A DNA stretch of 64,000 nucleotides from Sphingobacterium tabacisoli (GTDB taxonomy: Bacteria; Bacteroidota; Bacteroidia; Sphingobacteriales; Sphingobacteriaceae), in NCBI RefSeq assembly GCF_017908035.1, contig NZ_JAEQMU010000002.1, forward strand, positions 1 through 64,000, in the 5' to 3' direction. This document shows, one piece after another, positions 17,198-25,023 of this stretch. The first letter of the stretch is position 1; the number at the start of each line of letters is the position of its first letter. A program made the position numbers and the translations under genes. Under the pieces are notes generated by a model, which did no database searches, was not told the origin of the DNA, and was given only the letters and a program-made list of their open reading frames with translations.

Positions 17198-19372
17198 TTA
17201 CTTCTTCAGGTGTAGATCAAAATACTTTGCGATTTTATCATACATATGGATTCTATCCCTGCCACTTACATTGTGTTCGTGTTTTGGGTATAAGAAATAG
17301 TCAACTTGTTTTCCTGCTTTTATACATTGTTCTACAAAGTCCATACTATGTTGTTGTACTACTACAGGATCTTGAGCGCCATGGATTATCAGGAGATGAC
17401 CGTTTAGCTTGTTTGCTTTATTTAGTAGCGAGGTCTTTTTGTATCCTTCAGGATTCTCTTCTGGTGTGTCCATATAACGTTCGCCATACATCGCTTCGTA
17501 GTATTTCCAGTCCATTACTGGACCTCCGGCTACTGCTGTTTTAAAGATGTCGTTGTGTTTGGTCATTAATGATGTGGTCATGAAGCCACCATAACTCCAG
17601 CCGAATATTCCCATATTGTTACTATCTACATAAGGGAGAGATTTAAGGTATTCTATACCGACCATTTGATCCGCCATTTCAGCCTCCCCTAGGTTGCGAT
17701 GCGTCACGCGGGTGAAGTCCCTGCCTCTAGCTTCGGAGCCTCTGTTGTCCAAAGTGAAGACAAGGTATCCGTTCTGTGCCATGAACATGTCAAAATAACC
17801 TACACCTCCGAGCCATCTGTCTGTAACGAGTTGAGCATGTGATCCTCCATAAAGATATAACATAACCGGATATTTTTTTGAAGAATCAAAGTTTGCAGGA
17901 TATGTTATTCTAGCGTTTAGAGGTGTTTTTCCATCCGGAGAAACAAATGTTTTGAATTCAATCTTCGGGATGTTTATCTGCCCTGTAAAAGGATTTTCAG
18001 CTGTTAGTATGTTAGTTGATTTGCCGTCCTTTTTTGTGATTACGTCTATTTTATTAGGAGTGTTCAGGTTGCTGTATTGGTCAAGAATGAAATTCCCGCT
18101 ATCACTGATCGAAGCATTATGCGTACCGTTTGTCTGAGTCAGTTGTATTGTTTTACCACTTTTTAGCTCAACTTCAAAAAGCTGACGCTCCATTCCATTA
18201 TTGGTTGTGCCTATATAATAAGCTTTTGTTCCTTTGCTGTCAAACCCCTGGAAATCGATTACGCTGACATCGTTGTGACCAAGGTGACGAATTAATGTGC
18301 CTTGTGTGTCGTATAGGTAGAGTTGATTGTAGCCATCTCTGTCTGTTTGGTATAAAAACTGTTTTGGATTGCTTGGCGTAAAAATCAGTTCATGTTGTGG
18401 CTCTACCCATGTGGTTGATTTTTCTTCGAAAAGTGTTTTTACAAGAACACCTGTTTTTGAATCATATTTGTTCAGCTTTAGGTGATCCTGTCCACGGTTT
18501 AAGACCCCCACGTAAATATATTCATTATTGGGGTCCCATGAAGCTATAGTTAGGTACTGTTCTTTTGGAGTTCCTGTCTGTAGTGTGGTATAGCTTCCTG
18601 TTTGCGTGTTGAAAATGTTCAGTGTTACTTCTTCATTTTTCATTCCAGCCATAGGGTAGCGGATATCTTTTATTGTAGCTACGCGTGTATCCCATTGCGG
18701 TAGAGGGTATTTACTGACCATCGTTTCGTCTTTACGGTAGTAAAGCAACTTCTGGTCATCAGGAGACCACCACATCCCCTTCGTTATTCCAAATTCTTGG
18801 CGATGGGTAAATTCACTGCCGTTTACAATACCATTCACTGTGTCTTTGGTGACCTGAATTTTCTTTCCGTTTGCAGTTGTGATTTCGATATTGTTGCCTA
18901 TGAGGTAAGCTGTCTGTACATTTGATGTACTATACTCTACGTTTGTAGCTGTGCTAGGTACATTGGAAGTAACTTGTGCCTCCTTTTTAGTGATATTATA
19001 AGTTACACTATATACAGTTTCCTTTCCGCTTACGTTAAATACAAGTGTATTACCATCCTGCCATTGATACTGTGTAGGAAAAGTTCTTAGTGTGAACTGT
19101 TCATTAGGGATAACTTTTGTTAATGCGGACTGGAGTTCTGTGATCGAAACTAAATCTTTACTCTGCCAGTTATCTTTTGATGAGCGTATCATTAAGTTTT
19201 GATACGAAGCGTCTAGATGTGAAAAAGCATCAGTTCCTTTTACCCATTTTTGACCGAATAGATTTTTGGGTGAAAATTTGCTCGGACCAAATACGGTTTC
19301 ATCTATTGTGAAACTGCGTTGGCCGTAGGCATAAGTGGAACTAAGTAGTAATAATAACAATAATTTTTTCAT
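17198..19372 (-). CDS. dipeptidyl peptidase IV-like S9 serine peptidase
   Basis: This is a secreted 724-residue prolyl oligopeptidase-family enzyme that removes N-terminal X-Pro or X-Ala dipeptides. It has a signal peptide (about 1-17), an eight-bladed DPP IV N-terminal propeller (about 90-460) and a C-terminal alpha/beta hydrolase. The catalytic triad is visible as Ser 593 in GWSYGGF, Asp 668 in HGAQDP and His 700 in HEHNV. The PMLYLYGGSHAQLV segment and the FTLDNRGSEARG segment are typical of the family. It probably supplies dipeptides from peptides in the periplasm or outside the cell. The gene is monocistronic. Confidence 0.93.
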   Translation of the reverse strand: MKKLLLLLLLSSTYAYGQRSFTIDETVFGPSKFSPKNLFGQKWVKGTDAFSHLDASYQNLMIRSSKDNWQSKDLVSITELQSALTKVIPNEQFTLRTFPTQYQWQDGNTLVFNVSGKETVYSVTYNITKKEAQVTSNVPSTATNVEYSTSNVQTAYLIGNNIEITTANGKKIQVTKDTVNGIVNGSEFTHRQEFGITKGMWWSPDDQKLLYYRKDETMVSKYPLPQWDTRVATIKDIRYPMAGMKNEEVTLNIFNTQTGSYTTLQTGTPKEQYLTIASWDPNNEYIYVGVLNRGQDHLKLNKYDSKTGVLVKTLFEEKSTTWVEPQHELIFTPSNPKQFLYQTDRDGYNQLYLYDTQGTLIRHLGHNDVSVIDFQGFDSKGTKAYYIGTTNNGMERQLFEVELKSGKTIQLTQTNGTHNASISDSGNFILDQYSNLNTPNKIDVITKKDGKSTNILTAENPFTGQINIPKIEFKTFVSPDGKTPLNARITYPANFDSSKKYPVMLYLYGGSHAQLVTDRWLGGVGYFDMFMAQNGYLVFTLDNRGSEARGRDFTRVTHRNLGEAEMADQMVGIEYLKSLPYVDSNNMGIFGWSYGGFMTTSLMTKHNDIFKTAVAGGPVMDWKYYEAMYGERYMDTPEENPEGYKKTSLLNKANKLNGHLLIIHGAQDPVVVQQHSMDFVEQCIKAGKQVDYFLYPKHEHNVSGRDRIHMYDKIAKYFDLHLKK

Positions 19373-19592
19373 CTGTTTGTTTTTATATTAGATGGAATCT
19401 TTAGTAGGCATCGCCTGCTGGCGAAATTAGGTAATTGTGTTAATATAATTACTAACGTCAAAAATGTTTTACAAGCCTTTTTTGAGTCTAAGTAGGTGTC
19501 ACTGTGTTGTGGGAGGACGGTTTTGTTTCTGGAGGGGCTAAATCTATTGTATTTCATCTGTATTAATCTAAAATTTGTGTAATTTTAATATT

Positions 19593-19955
19593 ATGATTAC
19601 ACAGAAGGTCTCCCTGCGGGAGGTGCGATTTTATTCGCCAATTGGTTATTATGAAGAAGAACAGGTTGTCGGAAACGAGTTTTATGTAAGTGTGGATGTG
19701 TTTTTCCCCTTTGAGAACTCAGATGCTGAAGATTTAAAGAACACTATTAATTATGAGGAGCTTTATCAGATTCTTCTAGAAGTGATGAGTCCTAAGCGCA
19801 AGTTATTGGAGTCTGCATTGGAAGATATGCTTGATTTGATCCTTAAGAAGTTCAATTTTGCTCAAAAGGTTAATGTGGTTATCAAAAAGATTAATCCAGC
19901 ATTTGGGGGAGATTTGGCAAATTCAGAAGTGAGTCTTATATATGAAAGGGATTGA
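19593..19955 (+). CDS. folB: dihydroneopterin aldolase
   Basis: FolB converts 7,8-dihydroneopterin to 6-hydroxymethyl-dihydropterin and glycolaldehyde in folate synthesis. The 120-residue protein has the family length. The N-terminus shows FYSPIGYYEEEQ, with the substrate-anchoring Glu region, and the C-terminal strand VNVVIKKINPAFGG holds the conserved Lys. I use the ATG at 19593; a TTG at 19575 would add six residues of no family similarity. No other folate gene lies next to it. Confidence 0.9.
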   Translation: MITQKVSLREVRFYSPIGYYEEEQVVGNEFYVSVDVFFPFENSDAEDLKNTINYEELYQILLEVMSPKRKLLESALEDMLDLILKKFNFAQKVNVVIKKINPAFGGDLANSEVSLIYERD

Positions 19956-19992
19956 TTGACAGGATTTAGTGTTTGTTTAAATATATTAACGC

Positions 19993-20049
19993 GACATTTT
20001 GTCTGTTGATTTGGTTTTTAAATGTCAAAATGGCTTGTTTTTAACTTTG
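19993..20049 (+). promoter_or_regulatory. probable hsp20 promoter with a nearby dyad
   Basis: TAACTTTG at 20042-20049 matches the -7 element; no good TTTG lies at the right distance upstream. A 7-bp inverted repeat GACATTT (19993-19999)/AAATGTC (20020-20026) lies just upstream and could be an operator. It is not a CIRCE element (TTAGCACTC). Confidence 0.4.
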
Positions 20050-20125
20050 GTATTTTTATTGAAATAGACTGGCTGTATAAGTTTAGTATATAATTAAAAA
20101 ATAAAAATAATTGGAGGACAAGAAA

Positions 20126-20569
20126 ATGGCATTAATTAAATTCCCTACAAAAACAGTAAACACAGACAGTGTAAATCCATTTGTTAATAGCGTATTTGAC
20201 AATCTTTTTAACGATTCATTTATCTCTGACCGTTTGGTAACACGTGTTCCAGCAGTAAATATCACTGAGACAGCAGAGGCTTTTGCTATAGAATTGGCAG
20301 CTCCTGGATTACAGAAATCTGATTTTAAAATCAATGTAGATAAGAACATCATCTCTATCAGTGTAGATAAGGTTGAAGAATCAGCATCCGATGATAAGTT
20401 GTACAGCAAAAAAGAATATAGTTATAGTTCTTTCTCTAGGTCTTTTACTTTGCCTGAGACTGTTAATTACAGTGATATTGATGCAGCTTATGTGGATGGA
20501 GTGTTGCAGGTTAAGATTGGGAAGAAAGAGGAGGCTATTGTGGCCAAACGCCTAATCGAGGTTAAGTAA
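20126..20569 (+). CDS. Hsp20/alpha-crystallin family small heat-shock protein
   Basis: This is an ATP-independent holdase chaperone of 147 residues. The alpha-crystallin domain spans about residues 38-140, beginning PAVNITETAEAFAIELAAPG and containing SYSSFSRSFTLPE and the VDGVLQVKIGKKE strand. The C-terminal tail VAKRLIEVK lacks an obvious IXI motif of the usual form. A strong Shine-Dalgarno-like GGAGGA (20113-20118) lies 7 bases before the ATG at 20126, which decides this start over a TTG at 20111. That is notable because Bacteroidota genes often lack such sites. The gene is followed by a terminator and is a single-gene unit. Confidence 0.93.
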   Translation: MALIKFPTKTVNTDSVNPFVNSVFDNLFNDSFISDRLVTRVPAVNITETAEAFAIELAAPGLQKSDFKINVDKNIISISVDKVEESASDDKLYSKKEYSYSSFSRSFTLPETVNYSDIDAAYVDGVLQVKIGKKEEAIVAKRLIEVK

Positions 20570-20593
20570 GATAAATTATTAAAGTGTATAAAA

Positions 20594-20616
20594 GAGCCCC
20601 TTATTGGGGCTTTTTT
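20594..20616 (+). terminator. hsp20 terminator
   Basis: AGCCCC (20595-20600) pairs with GGGGCT (20606-20611) and is followed by six T. Confidence 0.85.
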
Positions 20617-20656
20617 CATTATGTCCTGCGACGTAACATTGCTTTTTGAAAAAAAA

Positions 20657-20687
20657 TTGCAGTATTGAATATAATAATCTATCTTTG
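20657..20687 (+). promoter_or_regulatory. promoter of rplU-rpmA
   Basis: TTGC (20657-20660), about 19 bases, then TATCTTTG (20680-20687) match the Bacteroidota promoter. The start site would be near 20694, leaving a 30-base leader. Confidence 0.7.
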
Positions 20688-20724
20688 CGGTTCATTAAAT
20701 AATTAACATTATTAATAAATAACA

Positions 20725-21036
20725 ATGTACGCAATAGTAAATATAGCAGGGCAGCAATTCAAGGTTGCAAAAGACCAGTATCTTTTTGTACACCGTTTAC
20801 AGGGAGAAGAAGGCGCTAGTATTGAATTTGACAATGTATTGTTGGCCGAAAACGGTGGTAAATTCACTGTAGGTACACCAAGTATCTCAGGAGCTAAAGT
20901 TTCAGCTACGATTTTGTCTCATTTGAAAGGTGATAAAGTAATCGTTTTCAAGAAAAAACGCCGTAAAGGTTACAAAAAGAAAAACGGTCACCGTCAACAA
21001 TTCACTAAAATCCAGATTACTGGTATCAGTTTATAA
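20725..21036 (+). CDS. rplU: 50S ribosomal protein L21
   Basis: Ribosomal protein L21 of the large subunit, 103 residues, the standard bacterial length. Family features are [14 protein letters not shown] at the start, [19 protein letters not shown] and the basic [21 protein letters not shown] segment near the C-terminus, which binds 23S rRNA. It is followed by rpmA, 44 bases later, in the common L21-L27 order. Confidence 0.98.
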   Translation: MYAIVNIAGQQFKVAKDQYLFVHRLQGEEGASIEFDNVLLAENGGKFTVGTPSISGAKVSATILSHLKGDKVIVFKKKRRKGYKKKNGHRQQFTKIQITGISL

Positions 21037-21080
21037 TCGAATTTTTAATCCTGACGCAAGTCATAAATTAAGATAAAGAA

Positions 21081-21344
21081 ATGGCACATAAAAAAGGTGC
21101 GGGTAGTTCCAAGAACGGCCGTGAGTCACATAGTAAGAGATTAGGCATCAAGATTTTCGGTGGTCAGAAAGCTATCGCTGGTAACATTATCGTTCGCCAA
21201 CGTGGTACTGTACATAATCCAGATGCTAACGTAGGTGTTGGTAAAGACCACACTTTATTTGCTCTAGTTGATGGAACAGTTGTTTTCCGTAAAAAAGCAA
21301 ATAATAAATCTTATGTTTCAGTAGTTCCTGCTGAGCAAAACTAA
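21081..21344 (+). CDS. rpmA: 50S ribosomal protein L27
   Basis: Ribosomal protein L27, 87 residues. The N-terminus [20 protein letters not shown] reaches toward the peptidyl-transferase centre. The body shows [23 protein letters not shown] and [13 protein letters not shown]. No extra N-terminal extension of the Firmicutes type, which needs cleavage, is present. It forms an operon with rplU and ends at a terminator. Confidence 0.98.
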   Translation: MAHKKGAGSSKNGRESHSKRLGIKIFGGQKAIAGNIIVRQRGTVHNPDANVGVGKDHTLFALVDGTVVFRKKANNKSYVSVVPAEQN

Positions 21345-21364
21345 GGTTTAGTTTAATCCTATTT

Positions 21365-21398
21365 AAAAGCCGCTAAGTACTCCTTGGCGGCTTTTTTT
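21365..21398 (+). terminator. rplU-rpmA terminator
   Basis: AAAAGCCGCTAAG (21365-21377) pairs with CTTGGCGGCTTTT (21383-21395, one G-T pair) and is followed by T. Confidence 0.88.
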
Positions 21399-21418
21399 CT
21401 GCAAGTGTCTATTTTTAA

Positions 21419-21474
21419 ATGGCCATCAAGAACTTTCATATCTGTTGGTGATTCAAAGGAATTATGAAAGTTTT
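21419..21474 (+). repeat. 56-base repeated hairpin element, copy 1
   Basis: This 56-base stretch recurs at 63096-63151 with 52 identical positions and no gaps. Each copy can fold into a stem of 10 bp or more (here 21431-21440 with 21463-21472) with a 22-base loop. Of the four differences, two fall on the same pair and keep it: A-T here, G-C in the other copy. Both copies begin about 25 bases after an intrinsic terminator and lie 80-160 bases upstream of a plus-strand gene. It could be a dispersed intergenic repeat or an RNA element. I do not recognise it. Confidence 0.8.
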
Positions 21475-21581
21475 TTCTGAAAGTGTTTTGTTTTCAATAG
21501 ACATAACGAACCCTCGAGACATTTTCATAGCTATTTAGGGTGTTATTACAAGAGGGTTTGTTTTTACTATAGAACATATTG

Positions 21582-22967
21582 ATGAAAACTTTCAATGATT
21601 TAAAAATCAGCTCGCCTATATTGGCCGCTGTAGAGGCGCTTGGGTATCAGAATCCGACACCTATTCAAGAGCAGGCTATTCCTGAGGTACTTAAAGGAAG
21701 GGATCTGTTAGGGTGTGCACAGACAGGTACAGGTAAGACCGCGGCCTTTGCAATACCTATTTTGCAATTACTTAATAATAATAGGCCTCAGGGGCTTAAG
21801 CGTGGTACCATTCGCTCATTAATTCTGACACCTACGCGTGAATTGGCTATACAGATTGGTGAATCTTTTAGTGATTACGGTAAGAATCTTAAATTGAGGC
21901 ATACTGTTATTTTTGGTGGTGTCAATCAGTTCAGCCAGGTCAATGAAATTCGTCAAGGGGTAGACATTCTAATTGCAACTCCAGGTCGGCTTTTAGATTT
22001 AATGAATCAGCGTATCTTATCAATTAATCAGATCGAAATCTTTGTGTTGGATGAAGCCGATCGGATGTTGGATATGGGTTTTATACACGATGTGAAGCGA
22101 GTGTTGAATGCTATTCCCGACAAGCGTCAGACCCTGTTTTTTTCAGCTACGATGCCTAAAGCAATACAGTCTTTGGCGGACAGTATCTTGACCGACCCTG
22201 TCAAAGTTGAGGTCACCCCGGAGTCTACGACTGCAGAAACCATTCAACAGACTTTGTACTATATTGAAAAGGCCAATAAACCGAAGGCGTTGATGCATTT
22301 GTTGAAAAAAGAGGTAGATGATAACGTATTAGTCTTTACACGTACTAAGCACGGTGCGGATCGATTAGTGAAGCTACTGCATAGACAAGATATTTCAGCG
22401 GCTGCCATACATGGTAACAAATCTCAGAACGCACGTCAGAATGCTTTGGAAGGTTTCAAAAAGAAAGAGATTCGCGTCTTGGTCGCTACTGATATTGCCG
22501 CAAGAGGAATTGATATCGATCTTTTAAAGTACGTTATCAATTATGAAATCCCTAATATGCCCGATGCTTATGTGCATCGTATCGGCCGTTCTGGTAGAGC
22601 AGGGGCAGAGGGCTTTGCAATTTCGCTATGTGATGTAGAGGAGATTCCATACATCAAAGATATACAGTTTACCATTGGATTTGAACTCCCAGTAAAACGA
22701 ATGGAGGACCTGAGTATGTCTCCTCAGTTTTTAGCGAAAGCTACTTTAGAGGCTGGTAAAGGAAAGACTAAAGGTAAAGCAGAGGCGTCTAAGCCGGGTG
22801 CTAAGCCTGACTATCGCCATAAAAAGAAATCATCTTCAGGTGGTAGAGGTCAATCGTCAGCTGGCCGTGGTCAGTCTTCGTCAGATGGTAGAGGTGGAGC
22901 TTCTTCTGGAAGAGGAAGATCTTTTGGAGGAAAGAGAGGATCCGGTAATTCAGGGAAGACATTCTAA
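21582..22967 (+). CDS. DEAD-box ATP-dependent RNA helicase, RhlE-like
   Basis: This 461-residue RNA helicase carries all core motifs in order: Q motif ([11 protein letters not shown]), motif I AQTGTGKT, Ia PTRELA, Ib TPGR, motif II DEAD, motif III SAT, then the second RecA domain with [11 protein letters not shown] and motif [12 protein letters not shown]. The last 80 residues are a basic Gly/Ser/Arg-rich tail with repeated GRGQSS units, usual for RNA binding in RhlE-type enzymes. It likely acts in ribosome assembly or RNA decay. The ATG at 21582 follows a TTG that is also in frame; ATG is preferred. The 240-base upstream region contains the repeat element and a further dyad (AACCCTC/GAGGGTT at 21509-21558). 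Confidence 0.94.
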   Translation: MKTFNDLKISSPILAAVEALGYQNPTPIQEQAIPEVLKGRDLLGCAQTGTGKTAAFAIPILQLLNNNRPQGLKRGTIRSLILTPTRELAIQIGESFSDYGKNLKLRHTVIFGGVNQFSQVNEIRQGVDILIATPGRLLDLMNQRILSINQIEIFVLDEADRMLDMGFIHDVKRVLNAIPDKRQTLFFSATMPKAIQSLADSILTDPVKVEVTPESTTAETIQQTLYYIEKANKPKALMHLLKKEVDDNVLVFTRTKHGADRLVKLLHRQDISAAAIHGNKSQNARQNALEGFKKKEIRVLVATDIAARGIDIDLLKYVINYEIPNMPDAYVHRIGRSGRAGAEGFAISLCDVEEIPYIKDIQFTIGFELPVKRMEDLSMSPQFLAKATLEAGKGKTKGKAEASKPGAKPDYRHKKKSSSGGRGQSSAGRGQSSSDGRGGASSGRGRSFGGKRGSGNSGKTF

Positions 22968-22976
22968 TAAAACAAG

Positions 22977-23009
22977 AAAAGGGCAGATTTATTTAAATCT
23001 GCCCTTTTT
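22977..23009. terminator. terminator between the helicase gene and tRNA-Ala
   Basis: GGGCAGATTTA (22981-22991) pairs perfectly with TAAATCTGCCC (22994-23004), flanked by A and T runs. It can serve the helicase gene and the convergent tRNA-Ala. Confidence 0.9.
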
Positions 23010-23014
23010 CATCG

Positions 23015-23088
23015 TGGAGAATAACGGATTCGAACCGATGACCTCTTGCCTGCCAGGCAAGCGCTCTAGCCAACTGAGCTAATTCCCC
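23015..23088 (-). tRNA. tRNA-Ala, anticodon GGC
   Basis: Read on the minus strand, the 74 bases form a full cloverleaf. The acceptor stem GGGGAAT/ATTCTCC contains the G3-U70 wobble pair that is the identity element for alanyl-tRNA synthetase. The D arm has AGCTCAGTTGG, the anticodon loop is CTGGCAG (anticodon GGC, reading GCC/GCU) and the T arm has GGTTCGAATCC. The CCA end is not encoded. Confidence 0.96.
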
Positions 23089-23099
23089 ATTAGCTGATG

Positions 23100-23130
23100 C
23101 AAAGATATAAAAATATTAATCTGTTGCAAG
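23100..23130 (-). promoter_or_regulatory. promoter of tRNA-Ala
   Basis: On the minus strand, CTTG (23127-23130), 19 bases, then TATCTTTG (23100-23107) fit the -33/-7 pattern. It overlaps the last codons of the upstream DUF3857 gene, so the tRNA can be transcribed on its own. Confidence 0.65.
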
Positions 23131-25023
23131 TGTAAGCGTAAACTTTCCTCGATCTGTTTCCGAAACCTCTCGCATAAAGTTGTAGAATTGTGCATAGCTT
23201 TCGGGAGGGTAAGTACCTTCTTTAATTTCCAGTTTACGATAATATAGAAGCTTGCTATCTTTCAGGCTGATTTGAAGATGATAGGCGCCCATAGGAGAGT
23301 TTATAACTTTAGTGGTGGGCTGAAATTTATCTTTAATCTTCTCATGTATACTATAACTAATGCTATCAATATCTGTATAGCCCCGGTTGATGTAAAGGGG
23401 ATTCATCCTGTTTTTTGATTCAGGGATGGTTGTGGCTAAACTGAAAAGATTAGGATGGAATATAAGTTGATCTTTATTCTTTGCAATATAGTTCTTTATA
23501 TAGATGTCTGTTTTTTCAATAACTGTCGGTTCTAATTGGTCTTCTACGCTATAAGTATTATTTGAAAAGCTAATGTTGTCAATGTCATAAAACTGCTTTA
23601 GTAACTCTTGTTGCTCACGTTGCCCCTTAGAAACATTTTGAAAATGATTGTCAAATTGAGTCCCAGTGAATGTTGTTGTTATAGTTCCTTCGATATTACC
23701 GTTTTCTTTCACATTAATATGTCCTGTTCGGTTTTGCAAATTCTTAGTCGATGGATATTGAGTTGTTCGCAATATTTTCCCCCCATCAGGTGTACAGGCA
23801 AGAACTAGCCTGTCATCCGTAAATTTACCCAGGTAACCGAATGGGTGTTTGTTACTTGTGCACTCAATCCAGGTTGTGTCGTTTTCTAAAGGAAGGCATA
23901 GTATAATATGATTACCATCAACGGCATTTGCAAAATCAATATCTAGATTCTTTTTTTGATGACCAGCCTCTACAATACAGTATAAAGATTCGATACCCGC
24001 TTCTTTTAATAAAGCTTGGGTGTAATTTACTAGTGCCTTACAGTCTCCATATCCAAGTTGTTCTACATAAGAAGCTGGATAAGGCTCGAGCCCTCCGATT
24101 CCTATTTGGATACTAACATATCGTGTTTTATCCTGCATGTAGGCGAATAAGACTTTAGCTTTTTCTTTGTCTGAATCTAGTTGTGCTGTAAGTTCTTTTA
24201 CTTTATTTTTAGTTTCGGGAGATAGCTCTTGCTTACCTATCAGAAGATTTTCATATACCCATTTCCCAAAATCAGACCAGCTTTTTACAGTTCCTTTTTT
24301 CTTGAAGTAGTGGAAGTTTTCAGGGACAGCCTTGATCAGGATCGCATCTTGTCGATCAAATGGTCTTAAAGGTTCTTCTTTCCGTGCTTTTATATTTTTT
24401 GCAGTCCATTTGTAAGTTTTCGATTTTTCTGTTGTTGTTACATGAGCAGCTTGAGGTAGATTCTTAGTTTTTATCCGCAGAGATTGATCTGGTTTACAGC
24501 TTAACTCATACGTGCTATTGACTACAGCAAGATCAGACATGTAGTCCGGTTGCCAATACGGAATAAATAGGGTTTGACTATGTTTTACCTCATAACTATA
24601 TACAATGGTATAAGGGAAGGTGTGTGAGTTTGGGGTATAATGTTTAACCCGTATATCATCAAACATACTGACTTGACTTGTGGCACTGTGATCTTTGAAA
24701 TCCTTCTGATTGAATTTGTTAATTTGATTGCCAAACTCATCTAAAATCTGCCCCTTGATATCTTTAATTGTTTTGCTTTTGTCATAGTATAAAACCAGTT
24801 CTGCATGTTTTTCTCCTGCTTTATTAAGTATTGTTATCGCTTTGCGAACGGTTTGTAATGCGTTTGAATAGTCTATATCAAAGGATATATGCTCTTCTTG
24901 TACTACAGCATTAGCGCGACTTAAGAGATCTTTTGATATGTCCGCGACCATGTATTTTTGAGCATCTGTTTGTAGGATGCACGAAGTCATTAATAGGGTG
25001 AAAATAATTCTATAAAGAAGCAT
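23116..25023 (-). CDS. DUF3857 and transglutaminase-like domain protein (putative catalytic residues present)
   Basis: This is a secreted 635-residue protein. It has a signal peptide (about 1-21), a DUF3857 domain (about 50-220), a transglutaminase-like domain (about 270-400) and a C-terminal beta-rich part. The Cys-protease-like core is kept: Cys 328 in GYGDCKAL and a His in GNHIILCLPL, followed by TWIECTS, where the acidic residue is Glu. It overlaps the upstream paralogue by 14 bases, so the two are co-transcribed and probably translationally coupled. The substrate of DUF3857 proteins is not known to me. A periplasmic or surface role is inferred from the signal peptide. Confidence 0.85.
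   Translation of the reverse strand: MLLYRIIFTLLMTSCILQTDAQKYMVADISKDLLSRANAVVQEEHISFDIDYSNALQTVRKAITILNKAGEKHAELVLYYDKSKTIKDIKGQILDEFGNQINKFNQKDFKDHSATSQVSMFDDIRVKHYTPNSHTFPYTIVYSYEVKHSQTLFIPYWQPDYMSDLAVVNSTYELSCKPDQSLRIKTKNLPQAAHVTTTEKSKTYKWTAKNIKARKEEPLRPFDRQDAILIKAVPENFHYFKKKGTVKSWSDFGKWVYENLLIGKQELSPETKNKVKELTAQLDSDKEKAKVLFAYMQDKTRYVSIQIGIGGLEPYPASYVEQLGYGDCKALVNYTQALLKEAGIESLYCIVEAGHQKKNLDIDFANAVDGNHIILCLPLENDTTWIECTSNKHPFGYLGKFTDDRLVLACTPDGGKILRTTQYPSTKNLQNRTGHINVKENGNIEGTITTTFTGTQFDNHFQNVSKGQREQQELLKQFYDIDNISFSNNTYSVEDQLEPTVIEKTDIYIKNYIAKNKDQLIFHPNLFSLATTIPESKNRMNPLYINRGYTDIDSISYSIHEKIKDKFQPTTKVINSPMGAYHLQISLKDSKLLYYRKLEIKEGTYPPESYAQFYNFMREVSETDRGKFTLTLATD

Noticed and set aside
19993..20026. 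CIRCE/HrcA site before hsp20
   Set aside because: The dyad does not contain the TTAGCACTC arms of CIRCE.
21464..21538. Short ORF starting at the ATG in the 3' arm of repeat copy 1
   Set aside because: The matching ATG in copy 2 opens only a seven-codon frame with a different sequence, so no peptide is conserved.
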